DNA of 64,000 nucleotides, taken from the NCBI GenBank assembly GCA_964441775.1, contig CAYTVL010000007.1, positions 1 through 64,000 on the forward strand, in the 5' to 3' direction. Below the pieces are notes generated by a model that made no database searches, was not told the origin of the DNA, and saw only the letters and a program-made list of their open reading frames with translations. Every line of letters starts with the position of its first letter. The stretch's first letter is position 1. This document shows, piece after piece, positions 1-10,900 of the stretch. The DNA is from SYOC01 sp964441775. Lineage in GTDB: Bacteria; Desulfobacterota; Binatia; Bin18. The translations under genes were made by a program, and so were the position numbers.

Positions 1-122
1 TACAAACCTGTCGCTCTGCGTTCAAAGTCACCCCAAATGGATAAAGTCGAGCTTACATCTCATACCTTACGCTATATCCGCCCTTGTTCGCTTTCAGCGT
101 ATTCTTTACGCTAGAAACTTCT

Positions 123-1490
<1,368 letters not shown>

Positions 1491-1523
1491 CATCCGTGTC
1501 CGAGCAAAAAGGAGAGGTAAACA

Positions 1524-2450
1524 ATGGCAACTGGTTCGATTCCCTGCGGTACAGCGATTCCTCAGACATTCGCTAGCTCCCCGGTCGATGTCGCATTCAT
1601 TCGCGCGTTTGTACAAAAGGCGGAGTCGCTGGGCTACGACAGCCTCTGGGTGCAGGAGCAGATTCTCAGCGACTCGATCATCTTAGAGCCCGTGGCGCTG
1701 CTCACCTACGTCGCGGCGCTCACCACCAAAGCACGGCTCGGCACCTCGGTCATGATCACAGTGGTCCGTAATCCCGTGCAACTGGCGAAAAGCCTGGCCA
1801 CGCTGGACCAACTCAGCCAAGGACGACTGACAGTCGGCGTCGGCCTTGGCGGGCCGCACGTGCCGGAAGCGGTCTTCGGCGTCTCCGGCGAGCAGCGATC
1901 CCGCAAGTTTGTGGAGGGACTCCAAGTCATGAAAGCATTCTGGACCCAACAGAAAGCGACAATGGCGGGCTCCTTCTGGAAATTTGAGAACGCGCCAATG
2001 GAACCGAAGCCAATCCAGAAGCCGCATCCACCGCTGTGGTTTGGCGCGCGCACCGCCATTGGACTCAAACGCGCTGTGCGCCACGGCGACGGCTGGATGG
2101 GCGCGGGCTCGTCTTCATCGGGAGACTTCGTCGAGCATGTGGGGCTGCTGCGCGGTTTCTTGGACGCGGCGCAGCGAGACCCCGCCACATTTCCAATCTC
2201 TAAACGTGTCTACATTGCCATCGACAATGACCGGGACCGCGCCGAGCGGCGGCTGCGCGAGTGGTTCGCCGTGCGCTACAAAAACGCGGACATGGGCTCG
2301 CGCGTCTCAATCTGGGGCAGCCGCGCCGAATGTATCGACAAGTTGGGAGCGCTCGTCCGCGCCGGGGCGCAGCATCTCATGCTCAACCCGGTCTTCGATG
2401 AGATGGAACACGCGGAGATGCTGGCCTGGGAGATTATCCCTCACCTGTAA
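1524..2450 (+). CDS. LLM-class (luciferase-like) flavin-dependent oxidoreductase
   Basis: A 308-residue TIM-barrel oxidoreductase of the bacterial luciferase-like family, which uses FMN or F420. Supporting motifs are AESLGYDSLWVQEQ near residue 35, LGTSVMITVVRNP, LDQLSQGRLTVGVGLGG, and the family's PKPIQKPHPPLWFGA stretch. Start chosen at the ATG preceded by AAAAAGGAGAGG. Substrate cannot be read from sequence. F420 use is possible, but no F420 biosynthesis gene is in view. It converges on asnS with a 23-bp gap. Confidence 0.85.
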   Translation: MATGSIPCGTAIPQTFASSPVDVAFIRAFVQKAESLGYDSLWVQEQILSDSIILEPVALLTYVAALTTKARLGTSVMITVVRNPVQLAKSLATLDQLSQGRLTVGVGLGGPHVPEAVFGVSGEQRSRKFVEGLQVMKAFWTQQKATMAGSFWKFENAPMEPKPIQKPHPPLWFGARTAIGLKRAVRHGDGWMGAGSSSSGDFVEHVGLLRGFLDAAQRDPATFPISKRVYIAIDNDRDRAERRLREWFAVRYKNADMGSRVSIWGSRAECIDKLGALVRAGAQHLMLNPVFDEMEHAEMLAWEIIPHL

Positions 2451-2473
2451 CGGCTCATTACCGTGGGAGGCAT

Positions 2474-3769
2474 TTACGGCGTCACCCGTTCTAGCATGCG
2501 CGGAAAGGGAATCGCCTCGCGCACATGATGAAGCCCGCAGAGCCATGTCACCATACGCTCAATGCCCATGCCGAAACCGGCGTGCGGCACTGAGCCGTAG
2601 CGCCGCAGGTCGAGATACCACGAGAACGCCTCCTCCGGCAGATCGTGCGCGCGAATCTTCGCTTGCAAAACAGCCAGATCATCTTCACGTTGTCCGCCGC
2701 CGATAATTTCTCCGTACCCTTCCGGGCCGAGCACGTCCATGCATAGGGCCACACGTGGATCGTCAGGATCAGCCTTCATGTAGAAGGCTTTGTTCTCGAC
2801 CGGATAGCGGTGAATGATAACGGGGCGATCGAAGGATTCCGAAATCAGTGTTTCTTCGTCACCGCCGAAATCCGCGCCCCATTCGATCGCTACGCCTTTC
2901 TTTTGTAGCAGTTCAATCGCTTCGCCATAACTGATGCGCGGGAACGGTTTTTTAACATTTTCAAGTTTACTGAGATCGCGCTCCAACGACAGCAGCTCCG
3001 TCCGTCTTTTGGTGATGACCCGCTGGACGACATACTCGATGAAGTCTTCCGCCAGCGCCATGTCGCCGTTCAGGTCACAATACGCCACCTCGGGCTCGAT
3101 CATCCAAAACTCGGTGAGATGTCGACGTGTTTTGGATTTCTCGGCGCGAAACGTCGGACCGAAGCAATAGACTTTCCCAAACGCCATCGCCCCGGCTTCC
3201 ATATACAACTGCCCGCTTTGCGTGAGATAGACCGTGTCGCCAAAGTAATCCACGGGAAACAACGTGGTCGTCCCTTCGCAAGCGGCTGGCGTGAAGATGG
3301 GCGCGTCGAGCAATGTGAACTCCTGCTCATCAAAATAGTCGCGGCACGCTTTAATCACTTCACTCCGCACGCGCAGCAGCGCATGTTGGCGCGAGGAACG
3401 CAACCAGAGATGGCGGTGGTCAAGGAGAAAAGCAATCCCATGCTCCTTGGGGGTGATCGGATACTCATGGGCCTCTTGCAGCACCTGGAGATCTTTGACT
3501 GACAGCTCGAAGCCGATCGGCGAACGGGCATCCGCCCTCACAGTGCCTGTCACCCTCAAAGACGACTCCTGAGCAATATGATCCGCAGCTTGAAAAATCT
3601 CCGGCGACACGTCCCCCTTGAATATGACGCACTGAATGACGCCGGTTCCATCCCGCACCTGCAGGAAATGCAGCTTTCCGCTCGACCGCTTGTTATAGAG
3701 CCATCCTCGCAGAATGACTTCTTGACCCTCGTACCGAGCAATATCGCCAATATAAACGCATTCCGGCAT
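2474..3769 (-). CDS. asnS: Asparaginyl-tRNA synthetase
   Basis: Class IIb aminoacyl-tRNA synthetase charging tRNA-Asn. The 431-residue protein has an N-terminal OB-fold anticodon-binding domain (VILRGWLYNKRSSGKLHFLQ) and a class II core with motif 2 (FRAEKSKTRRHLTEFWMIEPE region) and motif 3 (GFGMGIERMVTWLCG), ending REAIPFPRML. The IPFPR ending and length near 430 fit AsnRS rather than AspRS. ATG start at 3769. Divergent from the M48 protease with 64 bp between the starts. Confidence 0.95.
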   Translation of the reverse strand: MPECVYIGDIARYEGQEVILRGWLYNKRSSGKLHFLQVRDGTGVIQCVIFKGDVSPEIFQAADHIAQESSLRVTGTVRADARSPIGFELSVKDLQVLQEAHEYPITPKEHGIAFLLDHRHLWLRSSRQHALLRVRSEVIKACRDYFDEQEFTLLDAPIFTPAACEGTTTLFPVDYFGDTVYLTQSGQLYMEAGAMAFGKVYCFGPTFRAEKSKTRRHLTEFWMIEPEVAYCDLNGDMALAEDFIEYVVQRVITKRRTELLSLERDLSKLENVKKPFPRISYGEAIELLQKKGVAIEWGADFGGDEETLISESFDRPVIIHRYPVENKAFYMKADPDDPRVALCMDVLGPEGYGEIIGGGQREDDLAVLQAKIRAHDLPEEAFSWYLDLRRYGSVPHAGFGMGIERMVTWLCGLHHVREAIPFPRMLERVTP

Positions 3770-3833
3770 GCGACCCCCTTCGCTAGGTTGTGTTCATTAG
3801 AGAGTCGTACTATAGCACAAATCAGAGAAGGAG

Positions 3834-4850
3834 ATGATGATGAGATGTTGGATAGTAGGTTTGCTGCTCTGTGTCTGGCTTGCTCCCGCCTTTCCCCTGC
3901 GAGCCCAAGAACAAGACATTGACGACGCCCTGGAGCAGGTGCCGCCCCAAGCGCGTACGATGTACCGGCGGCAGCTCCTGCAACTGGACCGCGTTGCGCG
4001 TCGCCTGCTCCACGCGATTCCGGAACGGGAACGTCCGCAAGTGCAATTCTCGCTTGCTGCAAACGAAGGCTCGATTAATGCCGGCTCAACCTTCGGTCAG
4101 GTCATGGTCACCGAAGGCATGATGCAATTCGTGCGTTCGGATGATGAGCTAGCGATGATTCTTGGACATGAGCTGGCCCACATTACGCAAGGTCACGTGA
4201 CTCGTGGCGCCATGAGTAACACGGTTCTCGGTATTGGCGCCGTGCTCGCCAACATCGTCATACCGAACAGCGGCCAACTCGCTGGCCTCGTTGGGCAGAT
4301 GTTCTTAAACCATTTCAATCAGGATCAAGAACGCGAGGCGGACCACGTTGGCTTGCACTACGCTTTTGAGGCCGGCTTTGATCCCAATGCTGGTCCACAG
4401 GTCATGGAACGGATGGCCCGTGAAGTGCCGCAGACGGCGTCAGCAGGTTTCTTCTCTTCCCATCCAGGCTCTACTGAACGGGCCGAAGCCTTGCGCCGGG
4501 AGGCGGCGGAGTTGGGCGGAAGACAGGAAGAACATCGACTTGTCCGAGAAGAGACAACACGACAGTCGGGACTCCGGCGCGATGAAGAGGCATGCCAACA
4601 AGCAAAGACCTACTTTCATCGTGCGAAAGACGCGACGGTTCCCGACGAGAAAGTCTTCCTCTATCAACGCGGACTGCGCATCTGCCCGCAAAGTCCCCGC
4701 GCGCATGCCGAGTTGGCGGACGCCTACGCCGGGCTGGGCGAAACGCGAGAAGCCGTAGACGAGTTACGCGAAGCGCTGCACTACGATCCCGATTATCCCG
4801 GCGCCCGCGCACGTCTGCAAAAGTTGCAGAGTCGCTTGAGCAAACGCTAA
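3834..4850 (+). CDS. M48-family periplasmic metalloprotease with C-terminal TPR (BepA-like)
   Basis: Zinc metalloprotease of 336-338 residues with a signal peptide (CWIVGLLLCVWLAPAFPLRA, cleavage likely after RAQ). The M48 catalytic motif is HELAH in ILGHELAHITQGHV, followed by the third-ligand region QDQEREADHVGL. The C-terminus holds TPR-like repeats (AHAELADAYAGLGETREAVDELREAL). The layout matches BepA/LoiP-type proteases that survey outer-membrane protein assembly. Three ATG codons occur at 3834, 3837 and 3840. AAGGAG ends at 3832, so 3840 has the best spacing. Confidence 0.9.
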   Translation: MMMRCWIVGLLLCVWLAPAFPLRAQEQDIDDALEQVPPQARTMYRRQLLQLDRVARRLLHAIPERERPQVQFSLAANEGSINAGSTFGQVMVTEGMMQFVRSDDELAMILGHELAHITQGHVTRGAMSNTVLGIGAVLANIVIPNSGQLAGLVGQMFLNHFNQDQEREADHVGLHYAFEAGFDPNAGPQVMERMAREVPQTASAGFFSSHPGSTERAEALRREAAELGGRQEEHRLVREETTRQSGLRRDEEACQQAKTYFHRAKDATVPDEKVFLYQRGLRICPQSPRAHAELADAYAGLGETREAVDELREALHYDPDYPGARARLQKLQSRLSKR

Positions 4851-4882
4851 CGGCGATTCTGTATGTCTTGGTTCTGCTGGCG

Positions 4883-4967
4883 AACTCCCCTCTGTCTCCC
4901 CTTTTTCAAAGGGGAGGACCCAACGCCCCCTTTTATAAAAGGGGCCGTGCGGAGCGCGGGGAGATTT
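4883..4967. repeat. Palindromic C-rich/G-rich dispersed repeat, copy 1
   Basis: An imperfect inverted repeat beginning AACTCCCCTC and ending GCGGGGAGATTT, with internal CCCCTTTTTCAAAGGGG and CCCCCTTTTATAAAAGGGG hairpins. It sits between the M48 gene and the convergent HExxH gene. It shares the outline AAATCCCC...GGGGATTT and the CCCTTT-AAAGGG core with copies at 19390-19448 and 35302-35357, so it is probably a MITE-like or REP-like element. Confidence 0.65.
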
Positions 4968-5002
4968 AGTCGAACTCCGGAGGAAAACATTCTCCAGCAG
5001 GA

Positions 5003-5638
5003 TCACATGTTGTTGTCACCATTAGTTCTGCGCGCCGCAATCATTTGGCTGACCATTGCGGACAACGAAGGCGCTGGCGTCGCTCTTTCGACTTTGGCGG
5101 GCGAGGTGACGATGTAAAAAAGGCTCGACTCGCGTTGGAAGAATCCTTCGGTGTGGTAGGACTCTCGCAGATGCAGGTGGACGTAATCTAGATGGTGACA
5201 CACTTCGTGCAGGAGGGTGCGAAGAAAAGTCCGGAAGGCAACCACCTGGCTGCGTTTGGCCGTGCGCATCCACACCTGAATGTGATCGTTCTGGCTGCCG
5301 CCGTTATATTGGGTGTAGAGGCCGTGGAGTTCTCCACGACGGTTCGAGGGCCTCACGCCTTCAACCTGCACGCGCACGGTGCGCACCCCGAGTCGCCCGC
5401 AAATGTGATTCACAATCGTCTGCGAGAGAGAAGCGACTTGTGGATGATCGTCTCCACGTAGCGCAGCCTCCAGCTGTCGAGTTGCGTCAAGCAGTTGCGG
5501 CGTGGGGATAAGCTGGATGGAAGAAATAGCGGCGCTCCGATCGTAGATTCGTTGTTGGAAAGGAGTTAAACGTGATCGCCAGTTTCGCATGAGGAGTCTC
5601 ACTCGCCGCCTTATTGTGGCTGGAAACCGCCAAGACAT
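5003..5638 (-). CDS. Putative zinc metallopeptidase with HEVCHH motif, family not recognised
   Basis: A 211-residue protein of unknown family. The C-terminal half holds the HExxH motif in LLHEVCHHLDY, followed about 15 residues later by HTEGFFQRESSL, which could supply the third ligand. The N-terminus is basic (RRRVRLLMRNWRSR) with no clear signal peptide, so it is probably cytosolic. The start is uncertain: ATG at 5638, TTG at 5641 and an internal ATG at 5590 are all possible, and none has a strong ribosome-binding site. The HExxH in a hydrophobic helix supports a real metallopeptidase fold. The substrate is unknown. Confidence 0.65.
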   Translation of the reverse strand: MSWRFPATIRRRVRLLMRNWRSRLTPFQQRIYDRSAAISSIQLIPTPQLLDATRQLEAALRGDDHPQVASLSQTIVNHICGRLGVRTVRVQVEGVRPSNRRGELHGLYTQYNGGSQNDHIQVWMRTAKRSQVVAFRTFLRTLLHEVCHHLDYVHLHLRESYHTEGFFQRESSLFYIVTSPAKVERATPAPSLSAMVSQMIAARRTNGDNNM

Positions 5639-5730
5639 CAAGACAGAAGACCTGCGGCGGCTTCTTTACTTCGCACCACTCCATCGCATAGACTGCGACG
5701 TAGCACGCGGAACAGAAAGGACACTTCCTC

Positions 5731-6240
5731 ATGTTGAGATTACGACTCCGTACGGGAGGTTTCTGCTTACTGGCGTGCTTGCTGACCGGCGAGGGCTGGG
5801 CTGACGATTATGTCAACTTTCTCGCCAAACAGCGAGTGGGACAAGATATCACAGTGACAGGAAAGTTCCGCCGTGCTTTCGATAAGAAGCACTTTTTCCA
5901 TCGCGATAACAAAACCGGCGAGGTGGAGAATTTTGATTTCTTCATTACGTCGTTGACGCCGACAATGATGATCGGCAACGGCGCCTTATCGCTACGCGCC
6001 AACGATATGAACTTCCTGTTGGTGCTTTATCCCGACGAAGCACTCGTCAAAGACCTGCCCGAGCGAGGCGCCGACTTATGGTTCACCGGCACGCTCATCG
6101 GCTTTCAGTACGGCGTCAGTGGAATCATCACTAGTCCTTTTAGCGGCGGAGGGCCATACCTGCTACTCAAGCGGGTCTCCACAGTCGCCCCGCCTGAAGC
6201 TCAACCGGAAGGGCAGAGCTTAACACCGCCTACTCAGTGA
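5731..6240 (+). CDS. Secreted hypothetical protein
   Basis: A 169-residue protein not assigned to a family. It has a signal peptide (FCLLACLLTGEGWADD; cleavage probably after GWA). The mature part begins YVNFLAKQRVGQDITVTGKF and reads like a small beta-rich, possibly OB-like fold (ADLWFTGTLIGFQYGVSG). It ends in a Pro/Gln-rich tail (PPEAQPEGQSLTPPTQ). Start ATG follows AAAGGA. The last 7 bases overlap the 3' end of the convergent quinoprotein gene. Probably periplasmic. Confidence 0.7.
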   Translation: MLRLRLRTGGFCLLACLLTGEGWADDYVNFLAKQRVGQDITVTGKFRRAFDKKHFFHRDNKTGEVENFDFFITSLTPTMMIGNGALSLRANDMNFLLVLYPDEALVKDLPERGADLWFTGTLIGFQYGVSGIITSPFSGGGPYLLLKRVSTVAPPEAQPEGQSLTPPTQ

Positions 6241-7823
6241 GATGACTTGCGATCCGCGAGTGCATAAATAACAACCGAGGGCTTGCCATTCTCGCCAAAG
6301 GACAAGCGCGAAACATTGCCTGAGGTAATCGCCACATACTGCGTCCCGCCAAGCATATAGGTAATCACGCCGCCAGCCAGCGCCCCGCCAGTCGCGGTTT
6401 TGAGCAAGACTTTGCCTGTAGTCGACTCAAACGCGAGCAAATTCCCGTTCATATCACCCGTAAACGTCACTCCGCCCGCAGTTGGGGTGATTCCAGCAAC
6501 CACAGGCGCGTCGGCGTGATACTGCCAACGCAGGGCTCCTGAATCCGGATCGACGGCGCTCACCCAGCCGCTTTTTGCGTCATCCCACTGGATACTCCCG
6601 CCGAGCAACCACTGGCCAGGCTGGTATTCAACTTCGTCGGACTTGAAGAGTGCGCACCAGTCGACGGAGCCCACCACGATCTGTTTCGTCTTCTGATCAT
6701 ACGCTGGGCCATTCCATTCGACCCCACCTACAGGCCCCGGACAACCGTGCACGCCTTTTGTGTTTGGTGCGTGATCAGGCTTTTTGATCGTCGTCACCGG
6801 AGTCTTGAACACGCGCTCATGCGTTTCACGGTTGACGCCGTAAAGATGGCCGTCCTTGCTGCCCAACGCGACCATCGACTCCCCTCTGCTGTTCCAGTAC
6901 AACATCGGCGACGCAGCCAAATCGAGATCGAGCCCGTCGTTGGAAAGCATCTGATGCCACCACTTGAGTGCACCGGTGCGCGCGTCGAGCACTACCATAC
7001 TGTCAGTAAAGAGATTCGCCCCAGGTCGATGGGCAGGAACAAAGTCCGGCGCGGGATTGCCTACCGGGGCAAATACTTCGCCACTCGCCATGTCGAGCGT
7101 GTAAGAGGTCCAACTCCCGCCTCCGCCGTAGCGCGCGCTCTGCCAATTCTTCCACGTGTCTGCCCCAACCTCCCTGCCGCGTGGGATAGTATAAAAGCGC
7201 CACACCTCACGGCCCGTCTCCTGTTCGTAGGCCATGATGCGCCCACGCGTGCCCCAGTCGCTACCCGCCGCACCGGAAATCAGCAATCCTTGCCAAATCG
7301 CAGGCGCGGAGCTGAAGAATTCTCCTTGCGCTGGATCACCGACCTGCTGTCGCCAGAGCGTCTGCCCCGTGGCTGCATCGATCGCCAACATACGCGCATC
7401 GGGCGTGCCACGGAACAATCGACCATTCGCGAAGGCGACACCGCGATTCACCTGTAAGACCGCTTCATTCGACTGCTCGGGCTTGTAGACATGACGCCAG
7501 CGCTGTGTACAGTTTGTGGCGTCAACCGCCAGGGTGTCATTCACAGTGGTGAAATACAGCGTGCCGCCAATTTGCAGGAGCCCGGCCTGGAACGCGCCAG
7601 AGTCGTCAACTTTCAGACGGCAGACTTCGATCAGCGACGCGACGTTCTGCACGTTGATTTGCTCAAGTGACGAATACCGCTGACCATTCACCGTCCCGTT
7701 GTAGCTGGGCCAGTTCGTATCGGGTGGTCCGGCGGCTTGTCCTACGCTTGAGGCCAGCAACGTGGCCGAGATCACCAACATCCTCACCATGCGCCTCCGT
7801 CCCATTCCTATACCTGTCAACAT
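6234..7823 (-). CDS. PQQ-dependent dehydrogenase-like quinoprotein, no fused cytochrome
   Basis: A 529-residue exported eight-bladed propeller of the quinoprotein alcohol/glucose dehydrogenase type. It has a signal peptide (RMLVISATLLASSVGQAAG), an NWPSYNGTVNGQRYSSLEQI start typical of the family, and repeated blade motifs of the type LDARTGALKWWHQ, VDPDSGALRWQYH and FESTTGKVLLKT. No CxxCH heme motif and no adjacent Cys-Cys pair were seen, so it differs from classical methanol dehydrogenases. Start ATG is preceded by GGAGGAG. Likely a periplasmic alcohol or sugar oxidoreductase; substrate unknown. Confidence 0.82.
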   Translation of the reverse strand: MLTGIGMGRRRMVRMLVISATLLASSVGQAAGPPDTNWPSYNGTVNGQRYSSLEQINVQNVASLIEVCRLKVDDSGAFQAGLLQIGGTLYFTTVNDTLAVDATNCTQRWRHVYKPEQSNEAVLQVNRGVAFANGRLFRGTPDARMLAIDAATGQTLWRQQVGDPAQGEFFSSAPAIWQGLLISGAAGSDWGTRGRIMAYEQETGREVWRFYTIPRGREVGADTWKNWQSARYGGGGSWTSYTLDMASGEVFAPVGNPAPDFVPAHRPGANLFTDSMVVLDARTGALKWWHQMLSNDGLDLDLAASPMLYWNSRGESMVALGSKDGHLYGVNRETHERVFKTPVTTIKKPDHAPNTKGVHGCPGPVGGVEWNGPAYDQKTKQIVVGSVDWCALFKSDEVEYQPGQWLLGGSIQWDDAKSGWVSAVDPDSGALRWQYHADAPVVAGITPTAGGVTFTGDMNGNLLAFESTTGKVLLKTATGGALAGGVITYMLGGTQYVAITSGNVSRLSFGENGKPSVVIYALADRKSSH

Positions 7824-7859
7824 TGCTCCTCCGTTGAATCATTCGTGCATTGCATCAGT

Positions 7860-7935
7860 GTCTGATCGAGTCATCGGGCCATTGATGAAAACAATTCTAC
7901 AATCACCCAATGACTCACTCCCTCCATTTGCCCGC
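7860..7935 (-). repeat. Degenerate 8-nt tandem repeat downstream of paralogue A
   Basis: Read on the minus strand, the sequence just after the stop codon falls into 8-base units such as AGTGAGTC, ATTGGGTG, ATTGTAGA, ATTGTTTT, CATCAATG and GCCCGATG. The same octamer family occurs next to paralogues C and D. Confidence 0.6.
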
Positions 7936-10900
7936 CTACATCAGCAGAAGTTCACCTTTTATCCGGTAGACTTCTGCCTCCCACCAACACTCTCCACTGA
8001 CAGCGAGTCCCGCTAACGCTTTCGCGAATAAAGATATGCCTTCCTCTCTCCGTCCCTCCCGTTCATAGGCTTGGGCCAGTAATGTCAGAAAATGTGGTTG
8101 TCCCCATTTTGTCCCGACCTCCTGGATTGCTGTCAGTCCTTCATGCATCCGGTCAACTCCTGCATGCCACTGTCCCTGCTCTACCATGATCCACCCTTGC
8201 AAGATCACCGCTCGCGCAAAGAAAAAACCAAACCCCTGTTCCTGACAAAGCGCAATGGTTGCCTCTGTCTGCTGGTGGGTAGCCAGCGATTCTCTGCGGA
8301 AGAAATGGAACCAACTTGCATACGTTAATGCAAAAGCAAGACTATATGGATGGTCGAGTTCTTTCAGAAGGGCAAAAGCTTCAGCATTACTTTTCAGTGC
8401 ACGATCAGAATAACCGAGCAACCAATCAACCCAAGCAAGGTGACAATGCAACACCATGCCAGGCTCCTGTCCATAGAGAAAGACGTGGGAACGATGTCGG
8501 TGAGGTTCATACAAAGCGAGCCCTTGCGCCAGATGGGTGCGCGCGTCGAGCAAGTCACCGCACCACAGCAAAATAATACCCAGCGACATATGAGCTTCTA
8601 ATAAGAGAGCTGGATCTGATGCGTTTTGCGCTAAACGCAAGAGTTGTTCGGCCAACTCACGCGCCGTCGCGAGTTCGGCCCGGAGAATGTGAAAGACCGT
8701 AAGCCCAAAGAGGGAAATGAAAAGCTGAGAGGTATTCCCGACCTGGAGGCACAGCTCTCGAGCCCGGCGATAAACGTCGCCAACCTCAGGGGCAGTATAT
8801 CCCTTTGTCGCAATGAGTGGCGAGCCTAGTGCAATGAGCACCGAAAGTTCCTGTTGGAGCCGATCGGAAGAGGGAGGAATCGTCTTGAGCAGGTCAAGAG
8901 CCGCCATGAACTGAACAATCGCTTCCGCATTCGCAGACCTCTGCACCGCCTGTTGTCCCGCCGACTGGAGATATGTGACGGCCTTCTCTGCGTTGGCGCT
9001 ACGCTGATAATGGTGCGCCAATTCGCTGTAATGTTCATCCAGCTTGTCTTTGTATAGCAGTTCAATCGCTTGTCCCGTGCGCTCATGCAACACTTTACGC
9101 CGCTCGATCAGCATTGAGTTGTAGGCCACGTCCTGTGTCAGCGCATGCTTGAAAATGTAGTCACTCTCAGGAAAAGCGGGCTGCTCGTAAAGAAACTCCT
9201 TGCGCTGCAGCGAGGCCAGTAGTTGGTAGAGGTCGTTCTCTGGTTGGGTAATTACCTGACGAACCAAACTCAGTGGAAATTGTCGGCCAATCACGGCGAG
9301 CTGCTGGAGCAGGGCTTTCTCCTCTGGCGTGAGACGGTCGATGCGGGCTGCGAGCACGGCCTGTACGGTCGTGGGAATCTGCAGCGCCGTTGTAGGCTGG
9401 GTCACGATCCAGCCTACAGAAGCGTCTGGTCTCAGCACGTCTTGCTCACGTAACTCCTGCACGATCTCTTCCATGAAAAATGGCGTGCCTTGGGTCTTGT
9501 CGAGGATGAGCTGTTTCAGGGTTTGTAGGGGCGCATCGGCATCCTCAGCCGGGCGGTCACGGCGGACCGCCCCTACCAAAGGGCCGACACGGCGGTCGGC
9601 CCCTACCGCGATCCCTAGCAACACATCCAGAAATTCCTCCGCCTCCGCTTGTCCCAACGGCGCCAGGCGTAATTGTGTGTAATACGTCTTCTGCCCCCAC
9701 TCATGCCGATACTCGGGACGGTAGTTGGTGAGCAGGAGGAGGCGTGCACTGGCCACACTTTCACTGAGGCCGTCCAAGAAGCCCTGCGTCTCCCCATCAA
9801 TCCAGTGCAAGTCTTCAAAGATCAACACCACTGGTTGATTGAGACTCTCTCTCAGCAATAACTTCTTGAGCGCGTCAAATGTCCGCTGGCGTCGGATCTG
9901 TGGGTCCATCTGTTGCAATGGCGAGGGTTGTTCTTCAATGCCCAATAACGCAGACAGATACGGCAACGCGTCTTCCAGGCCGCGGTCCAGCGTGAGCACT
10001 TTGCCGGTGACCTTCTCCCGCCGCTTGCGTTCCTCGTCTAAGGCTTGGATGTCAAAGTAGTCCTTGAGCAGTTCAATCACCGGCAAATACGCCGTCGCTT
10101 TGCCGTGCGAGACGGAGTAGGCTTCCAACACCAAGCACCCACTGAGCAAGAGTAATTTGAACTCGTAGAATAGCCGTGATTTGCCCAGTCCCGGCTCGCC
10201 CATCGTTCCTACGATCTGCCCGTGCCCCGATTTTGTTTGCTCCAGCACCCGCTGCAACTGTTCCATCTCACTTTGGCGTCCCACAAACCGCGTGAGTCCC
10301 CGACGAGCGGACACTTGCAGTCGCGTGCGTAACGGCCCCACACCGAGTACTTCGTAGAGGTTCAGCGAGTCCGCCACCCCTTTGATCTGTGTCGGTCCTA
10401 AGTCCTTGAAGGCGAAGTAGCCGTCGGTCAGGTGCTGCGTGTACGCTGAGACGACAATGGAGCCCGGATTCGCCAACTGTTCCATACGCGCCGCGAGATT
10501 GGTGGAGTGTCCCACTGGCACGTAGTCCGCATGCAGGTCATCTTTGCGAATCGAGCGCAGCACCACTTCGCCGGTGTTGAGCCCCACCCGCATCAGCAAG
10601 GGCGGATAGCCTTTCATGCGCAGCGCATCCGCATAGCGACGCATCGTCTCCTGCATGCGCAGCGCCGCATAGAGCGCCCGTTGAGGATGATCTTCATGCG
10701 CTAGTGGGGCCCCGAACAAGGCGAAGACGCCATCGCCCAACGCCTGCGCCACATAGCCTTCATACTGATGCACGGCGTCCATCATCAGTTGCAGGGCGGG
10801 ATCAATAATCGCTTGGGCTTCTTCGGGATCCAATCCTTCGATCAGCGCCGTCGAGCCTTTGAGATCGGCAAACAGCGCCGTAATTGTCTTGCGTTCCCCG

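Noticed and set aside
1..122. Possible 3' end of an upstream gene
   Set aside because: No frame in these bases shows recognisable similarity to a known gene such as rplI; too short to decide.
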